From assembly GCA_031269245.1 (NCBI GenBank), contig JAISZL010000097.1:1-37494 (forward strand): a DNA stretch of 37,494 nt. The letters are read 5' to 3'. The translations under genes were made by a program, and so were the position numbers. Of this stretch, positions 13,447 to 21,486 are shown one piece after another; the first letter of the stretch is position 1, and each line of letters starts with the position of its first letter. The notes under the pieces were generated by a model. The model searched no databases. It saw only the letters and a program-made list of their open reading frames with translations, and was not told the origin of the DNA. The stretch is from Synergistaceae bacterium (GTDB lineage: Bacteria; Synergistota; Synergistia; Synergistales; Synergistaceae).

Positions 13447-15078
13447 ATGGATCTGATTTTACGCAACGGCAAAATAAGCACGATGGACCGGAAAAAACCA
13501 GAGGTTTCGGCGGTCGCGGTCGATGGCGGGCTTGTCGCGGCAAGGGGAACCTCGGAGGAGATAATGGCGCTCAAAACGCGGGACACCGACGTGGTCGATC
13601 TTGGGGGCGCTCGCGTCGTGCCGGGTTTCAACGACTCCCATCTGCACATCCTGAATTACGCCGTGTTGAACGAGGAGTGCGATTTGCGGGGCTTCAGATC
13701 GGTCGGCGAGATAGTCTCCAGGATGAAGCGGCACATCGGAGAGAAACGGATCCCCAAGGGCAACTGGGTCATCGGAACACAGTGGAACCAGGAGCTTTTC
13801 GCGGAGAAAAAATTCCCCACGAGGGACGACCTCGACGCGGTCTCCAGAGAACACCCGGCAGTGTGCATCAGGGCGTGTTTCCACGTCGTCTGCGTCAACA
13901 CCAGGACGCTGGAAATGATGGGTCTCTGCGGGGGCGGGGCGCGAAGCGCCGCGGCGCCGATACGGTTCCGCGGCGCCTGGGCTATCGGGGAGAAGGAGGT
14001 CAGGACGGGCATCTTCGCCGAGTCCGCCGCCGATGCGGTGTTTGACGCGATTGCCCAAACCTCCCCAGACGAGATCGCCAAATATCTGGCCAAAGTGGGT
14101 TTAGAGCTTACTCGGCACGGTATCACGTCGCTGCAGAGCGACGACTTTCCCGACGCCGTGAACTACGAGGACGTGATAGCGGCTTACGTCGGCTTGGCGC
14201 GGGACGGGCGCCTGCTTTTCAGGGTCTGCCAGCAGCGCAGGCCGCCGGACGGGTGCGATCTGGACGACTTTTTGAGCGAGCCCCATGACCTCTCCGGTGC
14301 CGATGGGTTTTACAAACTCGGTCCGGTAAAGTTCGTCGCTGACGGGTCGCTAGGCGCGCGCACGGCGTTCTTGAGCCGCCCCTACAGGGACGACCCCTCT
14401 ACGCGCGGGGTGGCCATCCACTCCCAGGACGAGCTGGACTATCTGGTACGCCGCACGCACGAAGCGGGACAGTCCGCGGCGATTCATTGCATCGGCGACG
14501 CGGCGGCCTACATGGCGATGGAGAGCATACGCAAAGCATCGGAGCCGAAAAAATTCGATGCGCGTCACGGGCTCGTCCACTGCCAGATCACCGACGCGCC
14601 CCTTCTGAAGATGTTCAGGGAGCTGCGCGTGCTGGCCTACGTGCAGCCGATTTTTTTGGACTCGGACCTGCACATCGTGGAGAGCAGGGTCGGCGGATCC
14701 CTCGCCGCCACGAGCTACAATTTCAAGACGATGGCGGACACTGGCGTTGCCATGTCCCTCGGCACCGACTGCCCGGCGGCGCCCGTCAACCCCATGCATA
14801 ATATTTACTCGGCTGTCACCAGAAAGGACCTCGCCGGCAACCCAGCGGGCGGTTTCCTCCCCGAGCAGCGCATGACGGTCTGGGAGGCCGTGCGCGCCTA
14901 CACGGCGGTCTCCGCGTACTGCTCCCGCGAGGAGGACGTGAAAGGGACGATAGAGCGAGGCCGCATGGCCGACATGGCCGTTCTGTCGGACGATATCTTC
15001 GAGATGGACCCGGACGGGATCAAGGACGCGGGGGTCGACATGACGATCCTGGGCGGGAGGATAGTGTGGCGAAGATGA
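13447..15078 (+). CDS. YtcJ/NfdA-like metal-dependent amidohydrolase
   Basis: A 543-residue amidohydrolase-superfamily enzyme. The metal-ligand motif is NDSHLHIL (HxH, about 60-67). The carboxylated-Lys region is near GPVKFVADGSLGAR. Later metal sites are HCIGDAA and HGLVHCQ, and the late Asp is in SLGTDCPA. A beta-sandwich closes both ends. YtcJ relatives include N-substituted formamide deformylase (NfdA), which hydrolyses N-alkyl formamides to amine and formate. Sixteen bases separate it from the DUF1638 gene, so it probably ends the methylamine/pyl transcription unit. A role in releasing methylamine from an N-methylated amide is an attractive inference, not shown. ATG 13447 follows GTAGGAAG. 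It is cytosolic, without a signal peptide. Confidence 0.82.
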   Translation: MDLILRNGKISTMDRKKPEVSAVAVDGGLVAARGTSEEIMALKTRDTDVVDLGGARVVPGFNDSHLHILNYAVLNEECDLRGFRSVGEIVSRMKRHIGEKRIPKGNWVIGTQWNQELFAEKKFPTRDDLDAVSREHPAVCIRACFHVVCVNTRTLEMMGLCGGGARSAAAPIRFRGAWAIGEKEVRTGIFAESAADAVFDAIAQTSPDEIAKYLAKVGLELTRHGITSLQSDDFPDAVNYEDVIAAYVGLARDGRLLFRVCQQRRPPDGCDLDDFLSEPHDLSGADGFYKLGPVKFVADGSLGARTAFLSRPYRDDPSTRGVAIHSQDELDYLVRRTHEAGQSAAIHCIGDAAAYMAMESIRKASEPKKFDARHGLVHCQITDAPLLKMFRELRVLAYVQPIFLDSDLHIVESRVGGSLAATSYNFKTMADTGVAMSLGTDCPAAPVNPMHNIYSAVTRKDLAGNPAGGFLPEQRMTVWEAVRAYTAVSAYCSREEDVKGTIERGRMADMAVLSDDIFEMDPDGIKDAGVDMTILGGRIVWRR

Positions 15079-15120
15079 CGTCGGGTCGCATCCGCCAGCT
15101 TCGCCTAGGAGTAACATAAA

Positions 15121-15154
15121 GGCCTAAAGGTATTTTTTATTTATCCTTTAGGCC
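15121..15154. terminator. Bidirectional terminator between amidohydrolase and ggt
   Basis: GGCCTAAAGG (15121-15130) and CCTTTAGGCC (15145-15154) form a perfect 10-bp stem around an A/T-only loop between two convergent genes. The right arm is also part of a dispersed-repeat copy on the minus strand (15141-15175), so the repeat may provide the terminator. Confidence 0.65.
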
Positions 15155-15175
15155 CTCGGTGATAAATCGTTTTTA
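15141..15175 (-). repeat. Dispersed intergenic repeat, 5' module
   Basis: On the minus strand it reads AAAACGATTTATCACCGAGG then GCCTAAAGG, the same plan as the copies at 11449-11480 and 33729-33766. It touches the stop codon of ggt. Confidence 0.5.
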
Positions 15176-16894
15176 AAACTCTCGCCTCGGGTCGTGCGAG
15201 CCGCATACCGCTCCGGTCTCCGGGTCGATCAGTATCGCGTTCACGTCGCCCATCGGCTCCTGGACGGAGACGTTGTATCCCATGCCTGTCAGTTTGTCCG
15301 ACACGTCCTTAACAACCCCGTAGGCCTCGACCCGCAGCTCATCGGGGAGCCACTGCATGTGGATGCGCGGAGCCTCTACGGCCTCGCTGATGTTCATCCC
15401 GTGGTCTATGACGTTGGATATTACCTGGAGCGTGGTGGTGATTATCCTGGAGCCTCCGGGGCTGCCAGCGACAATGAACACCTTGCCGTCCTTGAGAACC
15501 AGCGACGGGGACATGGAGCTCAGGGGGCGCTTTCCTGGCGCTATGCTGTTGGCGTCGCTCCCCACAAGCCCGTAGATGTTCGGGACGCCGGTCTTGGCCG
15601 AGAAGTCATCCATCTCGTTGTTGAGCAGGAATCCAGCGCCCATTACGGCGGCGCCGCTCCCGTACCAGTCGTTTACGGTGTAGGTGACGGACACCGCGCT
15701 GCCGTCCTTGTCGACGATAGAGTAGTGCGTGGTGTTCTTCCCCTCTTTTATCTCGGAGAGCCCTGGTTTGACCTCCGAGCTCGGGGTTGCCTTTTTATTA
15801 GCGGCGACTATCTTGTCGTAGATGGACTTGGCATATTCCATTGACGTGAGCTTCTCCACCGGGACCTCGACGAAATCCGGGTCGCCCATGTACTCAGAGC
15901 GGTCGGCGTATGCGTAGCGCATCGCCTCCGCCATGACGTGCAGCGTCTCGGACGAGGCGAAGCCCAGCGCCCTGATGTCGGCGTATGACATGACGTTGAG
16001 TATCTGGAGGAGGTGCGTGCCGCCGGAGCTGGGCGGGCTCATGGATATTATGTCATACCCGCGGTACTTTCCCGATACGGGCTCGCGCCACTTGACATCG
16101 TACTCCTCGAGGTCCTTCAGCGTGATCAGCCCGCCGTTCTTGGCCATGTCGTCGGCGATCAGCTTGGCGGTCGCTCCCCTGTAAAATCCCTCGTCGCCGC
16201 TCACGGAGATGCGCTTCAGGACCTCGGCGAGATCCTTCTGGACGAATATCTCCCCTTCTTTGTAGGTGCCGCCGTCCGGTTTTAGGAAATATTTTTTCGA
16301 CGACTCGAACCGCGCGAACCTCTCGGCGTAATCCGCCATCGTTATCGCGCCGAACTCGTTGGTAGCAAAGCCCTCCTCGGCTAGCTTTATGGACGGCGCG
16401 ATTACCTCGGCCAGCGGTTTCGTCCCGTATTTGGCCAGCATCGCGTTCAGCCCGGCCACTGTCCCCGGAACCCCCGCAGCCCTGTAACCGACGGTGCTGG
16501 CCTCCGGTATGACGTTGCCGTCCTTGTCGAGATACATGTCCCTCGACGCGGCGAGAGGCGCCTTCTCGCGGAAATCCACGGCGACGGTCTCCTTCCCGGC
16601 GTTGTGGATTATGGCAAACCCGCCGCCGCCCACGTTGCCCGCCGCCGGAAGCACCACCGCCAGCGCGTAGCCCACGGCCACCGCCGCGTCGACCGCGTTG
16701 CCGCCGTTGTCCAGCACGCTCTGCCCTATCGCGTCCGCGAGCCTGTGGCTCGAGAGCACCAGCCCGTTCCCCCCGCTCCTTATCGGCGGATACGCAGCCG
16801 CTTCGAGACGGGACGCCGCCATCATGAGCGGCATCACGGCAAATATCGCGGCGATGAAACAAGCGGTCAAACCGTTAGTGAAATTTCTCCTCAT
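15173..16894 (-). CDS. ggt: Gamma-glutamyltransferase (exported)
   Basis: A 573-residue Ntn-hydrolase precursor that cleaves gamma-glutamyl bonds of glutathione and related compounds in the periplasm. The start ATG 16894 is eight bases after GAGGAGG; earlier in-frame starts are too close to or upstream of that site. Residues 1-33 form a signal peptide (hydrophobic LTACFIAAIFAVMPLMM). Autoprocessing and catalytic Thr388 sit in NTTHYSIVD. Glutamate-binding residues appear as NDWYGSG, LLNNEMDDF and PLSSMSPS. The large-subunit part contains GNVGGGGF and the processed core. It is monocistronic and convergent with the amidohydrolase. Its product glutamate could feed amino-acid fermentation. Confidence 0.93.
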   Translation of the reverse strand: MRRNFTNGLTACFIAAIFAVMPLMMAASRLEAAAYPPIRSGGNGLVLSSHRLADAIGQSVLDNGGNAVDAAVAVGYALAVVLPAAGNVGGGGFAIIHNAGKETVAVDFREKAPLAASRDMYLDKDGNVIPEASTVGYRAAGVPGTVAGLNAMLAKYGTKPLAEVIAPSIKLAEEGFATNEFGAITMADYAERFARFESSKKYFLKPDGGTYKEGEIFVQKDLAEVLKRISVSGDEGFYRGATAKLIADDMAKNGGLITLKDLEEYDVKWREPVSGKYRGYDIISMSPPSSGGTHLLQILNVMSYADIRALGFASSETLHVMAEAMRYAYADRSEYMGDPDFVEVPVEKLTSMEYAKSIYDKIVAANKKATPSSEVKPGLSEIKEGKNTTHYSIVDKDGSAVSVTYTVNDWYGSGAAVMGAGFLLNNEMDDFSAKTGVPNIYGLVGSDANSIAPGKRPLSSMSPSLVLKDGKVFIVAGSPGGSRIITTTLQVISNVIDHGMNISEAVEAPRIHMQWLPDELRVEAYGVVKDVSDKLTGMGYNVSVQEPMGDVNAILIDPETGAVCGSHDPRREF

Positions 16895-17044
16895 AATCAT
16901 GACCTCCTCGTCAGTCGTCCCAGACAAAAAACAATCAGTAACGCGAAACGTTCAATAACTCTCGGCAGATCCTGCGCAGCTGCGATATTGCCCGGCGATA
17001 CCCCCTTAAGCGATGTGACGTATATTACGTGAAAGCCATAATGG

Positions 17045-18916
17045 TCAGGCCGCGGCGATGCCTCGGTTCTCCGCGCGTTTGCGCGACGTCGGGTCCAGGA
17101 TGCCCTTCCTTATGCGGACGGACTTCGGCGTTATCTCGACGAGCTCGTCGTCCTCTATCCACTCCAGTGACGACTCCACGGTCATCTGGCGGGGAACGTC
17201 CAGCACCACGGTGGCTTCCTTCGTGGCCGACCTGTGGTTGGTCTGCTGCTTCCTCTTGGCCGGGTTGCAGGGGAGGTCCTTCGTCTTGGAGCTCTCCCCG
17301 ACGATCATCCCGCAGTAAACCCTGTCGCCTGGGTTTATGAAGAGCGTGCCTCTCTCCTGCAAGTTTTCGAGGCTGTAGCTGGTTGCCACTCCAGAGTCCA
17401 TGCTGACCATGGAGCCCCGCGAGCGCGACACCACCTCCCCCGCCCACGGGGCGTATCCCGTGAAGCGGGACGCCAGGATGCCCAGCCCCCTGGTGTCGGT
17501 CAGAAACTCGCCCCTGTAGCCGATCAGCCCGCGCGTTGGGATGCGGAAGGCGATGCGCAGCGTGCCGGTCCCACCGTTCTCCATGCCTAGCAGCTCCCCC
17601 TTGCGAAGCGCTATTTTTTGTATCACGATGCCCTGGTACTCCTCGGGCACGTCTATTATCAGCTCCTCCATCGGTTCCAGCAGCTCTCCGCCGCGACCAG
17701 TCTGGGTTATCACCTCTGGGCGGGAGACGCAGAACTCCATTCCCTCGCGCCTCATCTCCTCGATCAGTATGCCCAGGTGAAGCTCGCCCCTTCCTGAGAC
17801 CTTGACCCCGTCGGGCCGCCCTATGTCTTCCACGCGGAGCGCCGGATCGATCCTCGTCTCGCGCTCCAGCCGCGCCTTTATCTGCCTCAGCGTCACGGCG
17901 CTGCCGTCCTCGCCGGCGAATGGTCCGGTGTTGACCAGGAAGAACATGGACACCGTTGGTTCCTCTATGTCGAGGGGAGGGATTGGGGACGCGGTACGAC
18001 ACGGGTCCGATATGGTGTCGCCGAGCGTTATGTCGTCGGGGCCGGAGAACCAGATTATCTCGCCCGCCCCCGCCTCGTCGACCTCCCTGCGCTCCAGCCC
18101 CTCAGTGATGAAGAGGTGGGCGCAGGTCTCCTCGGACTGGGACACTACCTCGAAATCCTTCTGCTCATGGCTGGTCCACCTCGTGTGCGTCACCATTATC
18201 GTATCGCCCCTCTTGAGGCGGCCGCTCGTAACGCGCCCGCAGGCGATGCGGCCAAGGTAGTCGCTCCACGTTATGGTGCTGGCCTGCATCAGGAATGGGC
18301 ACCCCTCGTTCACCTTGGGGGGCGGTACGAAGCTCACTATGACCTCGAAGAGCTCATCCATTCCCCTCCGCTCGCCGCTGGAGGAGTCCCGCGCCATCCA
18401 ACCGTCGAGTCCGGAGCCGTACAGCACCGGAAATTCGCACTGCTCGTCCGACGCGCCGAGCTCTATGAAGAGGTCGAACGTCTTGTCGAGAGCCGAGGCC
18501 GGCGTCGCGTTCGGCCTGTCCACCTTATTTACCACCACGATGGGTTTCAATCCCAAGCGCAGCGCCCGCATGAGGACGTAACGGGTCTGGGGCATCGGCC
18601 CCTCGTTGGCGTCGACCAGCAGGAGGACGGAGTCAACCATGGAGAGAACCCTCTCGACCTCCCCCGAGAAATCGGCGTGTCCCGGTGTGTCGACTATGTT
18701 TATCTTGTATCCGTTCCAGTCGACGGAGCAGTGTTTCGCCTTGATGGTTATGCCCCGTTCCTTTTCGAGGGAGAGGCCGTCCATCACTCGCTCCTCCACG
18801 CGGGCGTTCTCGCGGAAGGTTCTGGTGGCCCTGAAGATGGAGTCTATCAGGGTCGTCTTTCCGTGGTCTATGTGGGCTATTATCGCCACGTTGCGAATCT
18901 TTGAAGCGTCACGCAC
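17045..18916 (-). CDS. typA: Ribosome-associated GTPase TypA/BipA
   Basis: A 623-residue translational GTPase involved in ribosome assembly and stress adaptation. The G1 motif AHIDHGKTTL is at 14-23, the switch region has ERGITIKAKH, G3 is DTPGHADF, and G4 is NKVDRP. EF-G-like domains III and V follow, then the TypA-specific C-terminal domain with CNPAKRKQQTNHRSATKEA. The GTG start at 18916 follows GGGGTG. It is divergent from the RNase P RNA gene, leaving an 85-base shared promoter region. The length is normal for the family. Confidence 0.96.
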   Translation of the reverse strand: MRDASKIRNVAIIAHIDHGKTTLIDSIFRATRTFRENARVEERVMDGLSLEKERGITIKAKHCSVDWNGYKINIVDTPGHADFSGEVERVLSMVDSVLLLVDANEGPMPQTRYVLMRALRLGLKPIVVVNKVDRPNATPASALDKTFDLFIELGASDEQCEFPVLYGSGLDGWMARDSSSGERRGMDELFEVIVSFVPPPKVNEGCPFLMQASTITWSDYLGRIACGRVTSGRLKRGDTIMVTHTRWTSHEQKDFEVVSQSEETCAHLFITEGLERREVDEAGAGEIIWFSGPDDITLGDTISDPCRTASPIPPLDIEEPTVSMFFLVNTGPFAGEDGSAVTLRQIKARLERETRIDPALRVEDIGRPDGVKVSGRGELHLGILIEEMRREGMEFCVSRPEVITQTGRGGELLEPMEELIIDVPEEYQGIVIQKIALRKGELLGMENGGTGTLRIAFRIPTRGLIGYRGEFLTDTRGLGILASRFTGYAPWAGEVVSRSRGSMVSMDSGVATSYSLENLQERGTLFINPGDRVYCGMIVGESSKTKDLPCNPAKRKQQTNHRSATKEATVVLDVPRQMTVESSLEWIEDDELVEITPKSVRIRKGILDPTSRKRAENRGIAAA

Positions 18917-18965
18917 TAATTGTCACCCCATTATCATGTATGCACAACTTGAACAAATAAATATC

Positions 18966-18995
18966 TTAACACTTAACCGGAAATTATGCTAGAAT
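18966..18995 (+). promoter_or_regulatory. Promoter of RNase P RNA
   Basis: TTAACA (18966-18971), 18 bases, then TAGAAT (18990-18995), with the RNA 5' end expected about seven bases later at 19002. It lies between rnpB and the divergent typA. Confidence 0.55.
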
Positions 18996-19001
18996 GCCGC
19001 G

Positions 19002-19322
19002 GGAAGTATTTCATCCAGTCGCTGTCGGCCCAATGCCGATGGAGGAAAGTCCGGGCTCCGCAGGGCAGGGTGCAGGAGAAACTCCTGTGGGTGCGAACTC
19101 AAGGAAAGTGCCACAGAAAACAAACCGCTTCCCCGTTTCAAGGGGCAGCAAGGGTGAAAAGGCGAGGCAAGAGCTCACCGGACGCGCGGCGACGCGCGCG
19201 CCTGGCAAACCCCACCCGGAGCAAGATCGAATAGGGGAGGTTGACGCGGCCCGCCGACTCCCGGGTACGATCGCACAGATAAATGACTGGGCACGACAGA
19301 ACCCGGCTTACGAAATGCTTCC
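19002..19322 (+). ncRNA. rnpB: RNase P RNA (type A)
   Basis: The catalytic RNA of RNase P, about 321 bases. Helix P1 is closed by GGAAGTATTTC (19002-19012) and GAAATGCTTCC (19312-19322). Conserved elements appear in order: GAGGAAAGTCCGGGCTCC near the 5' end, AGGGTGCAGGAGAAACTCCTG, AGGGTGAAAAGGCGAGGCAAGAGCTCACC split over the central core, AAACCCCACCCGGAGCAAG and the 3' universal stretch GACAGAACCCGGCTTAC. It processes pre-tRNA 5' ends, including tRNA-Pyl and tRNA-Ser in this window. Confidence 0.96.
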
Positions 19323-19335
19323 GCTTCATGTCTTT

Positions 19336-19380
19336 CGATGGAGAGGCGTGTTTCTCATCTCGCCTCTCCATCGTCTTTTG
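19336..19380 (+). terminator. Terminator of rnpB
   Basis: CGATGGAGAGGCG (19336-19348) and CGCCTCTCCATCG (19361-19373) form a perfect 13-bp stem with a 12-base loop, followed by TCTTTTGCTGTTTT. Confidence 0.85.
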
Positions 19381-19508
19381 CTGTTTTCGACACCTGTTGA
19401 CAGTCAATCAACCGAAAATTGATAAAAATATTTAATTATTACCAGAATTCGCACTCGTTTTGTTTTATGATCCAATCGTAACTCAATTATTGAAAGGGAA
19501 ATGATTTT

Positions 19509-19799
19509 ATGAGCCACGCTGAGTATCATCACGTGCATTCCGAGGGGGATCAGAAAGCTGTCCTCAATCGTATCTCTCGCGCCATAGGCCACCTGGAGTC
19601 GATCAAGAGGATGGTCGAGAAAGACCGTGACTGCAGCGACGTACTGATACAGCTTTCCGCCGTCCGATCCGCCATAACAAACGTCAGCAAGCTTATAATG
19701 CGCCACCACATAGAACACTGCGTAATCGACGCCGTTCACAGCGGCGAGTTTGACCGCATAGACGATTTTAAAAATGCCATTGAGCGGTTTATAAAGTGA
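19509..19799 (+). CDS. CsoR/RcnR-family metal-sensing repressor
   Basis: A 96-residue all-helical DNA-binding repressor of the CsoR/RcnR/FrmR family (DUF156). The metal-site pattern is C42, H67, C71, with the same spacing as the C-H-C site of copper-sensing CsoR. RcnR instead has His at the third position. The N-terminus is His-rich (H3, H7, H8, H10), which recalls the extra N-terminal His ligand of nickel/cobalt-sensing RcnR. The gene stands alone upstream of, and convergent with, the cbiMQO operon. Context therefore hints at cobalt, but the ligand set hints at Cu(I). ATG 19509 follows GAAAGGGAA. A terminator follows directly. Confidence 0.85.
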   Translation: MSHAEYHHVHSEGDQKAVLNRISRAIGHLESIKRMVEKDRDCSDVLIQLSAVRSAITNVSKLIMRHHIEHCVIDAVHSGEFDRIDDFKNAIERFIK

Positions 19800-19816
19800 T
19801 GTCTCTAAAAAATCGG

Positions 19817-19858
19817 AAGAGGCCCCTCATTAATAACCGGAGAGAGGCCTCTTGTTGA
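19817..19858. terminator. Terminator after the CsoR-like gene
   Basis: AAGAGGCC (19817-19824) pairs with GGCCTCTT (19846-19853), followed by GTTGATTTTG. The surrounding sequence could also act for transcripts arriving from the opposite side. Confidence 0.7.
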
Positions 19859-19963
19859 TTTTGTGTACCGCTGCCGCGGTCCCACATTGACTGGATTGGT
19901 AGTGGCCTGCAACGAGCTGGTGAAGGAGCTCGCTGCTTAAGAATTTATCACCAGTTTGGCGGA

Positions 19964-19997
19964 CCAACAAGCTCCCCCGGGGGGATATTGGTTCGTC
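19964..19997 (-). terminator. GC-rich inverted repeat downstream of cbiO
   Basis: On the minus strand ACCAATATCCCCC is followed by GGGGGAGCTTGTTGGT shortly after the cbiO stop. The outer ACCAA/TTGGT and the inner C/G runs can fold, but there is no T-run. A similar C-run/G-run core appears in the leader upstream of cbiM (22700-22730). Confidence 0.35.
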
Positions 19998-20011
19998 AAG
20001 AAAGCACTGAT

Positions 20012-20707
20012 TTATAGCCCATACATCTCCAGCCTTTCTTCGTCGGTCAGTATTTCCACGGCGCTCCCTTCCGCGCAGACCTCCCCGTCACGCAGGACGA
20101 CCGCGCGTGAGCAGAGCCGTCTCGCCAGATCGAGGTCGTGTGTCGCCACCAGGATGGTTTGAGACAGGGACGAGAGCAGCCTTATCAGGTTCCTCCTGGA
20201 GCGGGGATCAAGGGACGACGACGGCTCATCCAGGAGGAGCGTACTTGGGGCCATGGACAGGACCGATGCCAGCCCCACAAGGCGTTTCTCCCCGCCCGAC
20301 AGCCTGTCCGAGATGCGGTCTCTCAGGTGTGAGGCGTCAAGCCGTCCCAGCGAAGTGTCCACCCTGCAACTTACCTCCTCCTCCGGCAGCCCCATGTTAC
20401 GGGGGCCGAAAGCCACGTCCTCGCTGACCTTCGTCATGAAAAGCTGGTCGTCAGGGTTTTGAAAGACAATGCCGACCCTGGCGCGTATCTCGGGTACGGT
20501 ATTTCTGGAGAGTACGATTCCGTCCACGGAGATCTCGCCGCCCGATACGGGCAGTAACCCTACTATAGCGCGAAGCAATGTCGATTTGCCCGCGCCATTG
20601 GCGCCGACAAGCGCCGCGCGCTCCCCGCGGCCGAGCGCGAAGCCCACTCCGTTGAGAGCGAGGTTCCCGTCCGGGTAAATTACAGAAACGCCTTTCAGCT
20701 CAAGCAT
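20012..20707 (-). CDS. cbiO: CbiO ATPase of the cobalt ECF transporter
   Basis: A 231-residue ABC ATPase starting MLELKGVSVIYPDG at 20707. Walker A is GANGAGKST, the Q-loop region VFQNPDDQLFM is typical of cobalt/nickel ECF ATPases, the signature is LSGGEKR, Walker B is TLLLDEP, and the switch His is in ATHDLD. It energises CbiM/CbiQ encoded just before it, and overlaps cbiQ by 13 bases. A much longer open frame reaching 21418 reads through cbiQ in another frame and is not coding. It is clearly distinct from the other CbiO (3038-3748). Confidence 0.93.
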   Translation of the reverse strand: MLELKGVSVIYPDGNLALNGVGFALGRGERAALVGANGAGKSTLLRAIVGLLPVSGGEISVDGIVLSRNTVPEIRARVGIVFQNPDDQLFMTKVSEDVAFGPRNMGLPEEEVSCRVDTSLGRLDASHLRDRISDRLSGGEKRLVGLASVLSMAPSTLLLDEPSSSLDPRSRRNLIRLLSSLSQTILVATHDLDLARRLCSRAVVLRDGEVCAEGSAVEILTDEERLEMYGL

Positions 20708-21486
20708 CTGGGAATGATCATTGCGCCGCACACGGCCGCCAGGATCAGCATGTCGCCCGCGCCGAGTCGTTCGCGGCGGGGGGTCGGGTAAGCCCCGGAA
20801 AAGCCCCTGCACTTCATAGCGCTGTACACCCTCCCCGCCCGGTCTATGCTGCGCAGCAAAAGCGCGCCGACGAACGCGCCGGTGTCTCCCATGCGGATAC
20901 CTCGCGCTCCGGGGCAGCGGACGGCGTATGCCTCGTACAGGGTGCCGGTCTCGCCGGTCAGCACGCCCAGATAGCGGTACGTCAGAACGAGCTGCAGCAC
21001 AAAGAGTTCCGGCACCTTCATGAACACGAGCTGGCGTGACAGATCCGCCATGCCCGTCGCGGACACGAGAAGCAATACGGCCGATACGGACAGCACGGTC
21101 TTCGACATTATCGATACGAAAGATACCACTCCGCCTGTCACCGCAAAACCTCCTACGGACATCACCGGCTCCGTGTCGAAAAGGACATTGCCTATTCCCC
21201 CGAACAGCGTGAAGGGCAGCGCCGGGAGCAGCCTCCGCATCAGGATCCGAGGGGGCGTCTCGGACAACGGCACGAGAATGGCGGGGTAGAGAAAATATGG
21301 CGTGAGGGCGCTGACCTCGTAGCGCCCGAAGGATACGACGACGGCCACGTAAACTATGGTCGCGGCCATCTTGACGAAAGGGTGCAGCCTGTGGATAACG
21401 GTGTCGCGCCCGGCGCACATCTCAAGCGTGTTCAGACCGGAGAGCGCGCCGAACCCGACGAAAGACCCGCTGTCGCGCCTATACAT
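20695..21486 (-). CDS. cbiQ: CbiQ transmembrane component of the cobalt ECF transporter
   Basis: A 263-residue membrane protein with about five hydrophobic helices (roughly 40-80, 95-130, 140-165, 235-260). Near the N-terminus the CbiQ pattern of Asp/Arg-rich sequence before the first helix is visible (GRDTVIHRLHPFVKM). Coupling-helix motifs appear as QLVFMKVPELFVLQL and RVYSAMKCRGFSG, the latter being the A-x-x-x-RG contact to CbiO. Its ATG (21486) overlaps the TAG stop of cbiM, so the two are translationally coupled. The gene sits centrally in cbiM-cbiQ-cbiO. Confidence 0.92.
   Translation of the reverse strand: MYRRDSGSFVGFGALSGLNTLEMCAGRDTVIHRLHPFVKMAATIVYVAVVVSFGRYEVSALTPYFLYPAILVPLSETPPRILMRRLLPALPFTLFGGIGNVLFDTEPVMSVGGFAVTGGVVSFVSIMSKTVLSVSAVLLLVSATGMADLSRQLVFMKVPELFVLQLVLTYRYLGVLTGETGTLYEAYAVRCPGARGIRMGDTGAFVGALLLRSIDRAGRVYSAMKCRGFSGAYPTPRRERLGAGDMLILAAVCGAMIIPRCLS

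Noticed and set aside
20708-21418. 468-residue fusion reading of the second CbiO
   Set aside because: The extra N-terminal half is the opposite-frame shadow of cbiQ. CbiO starts at 20707.
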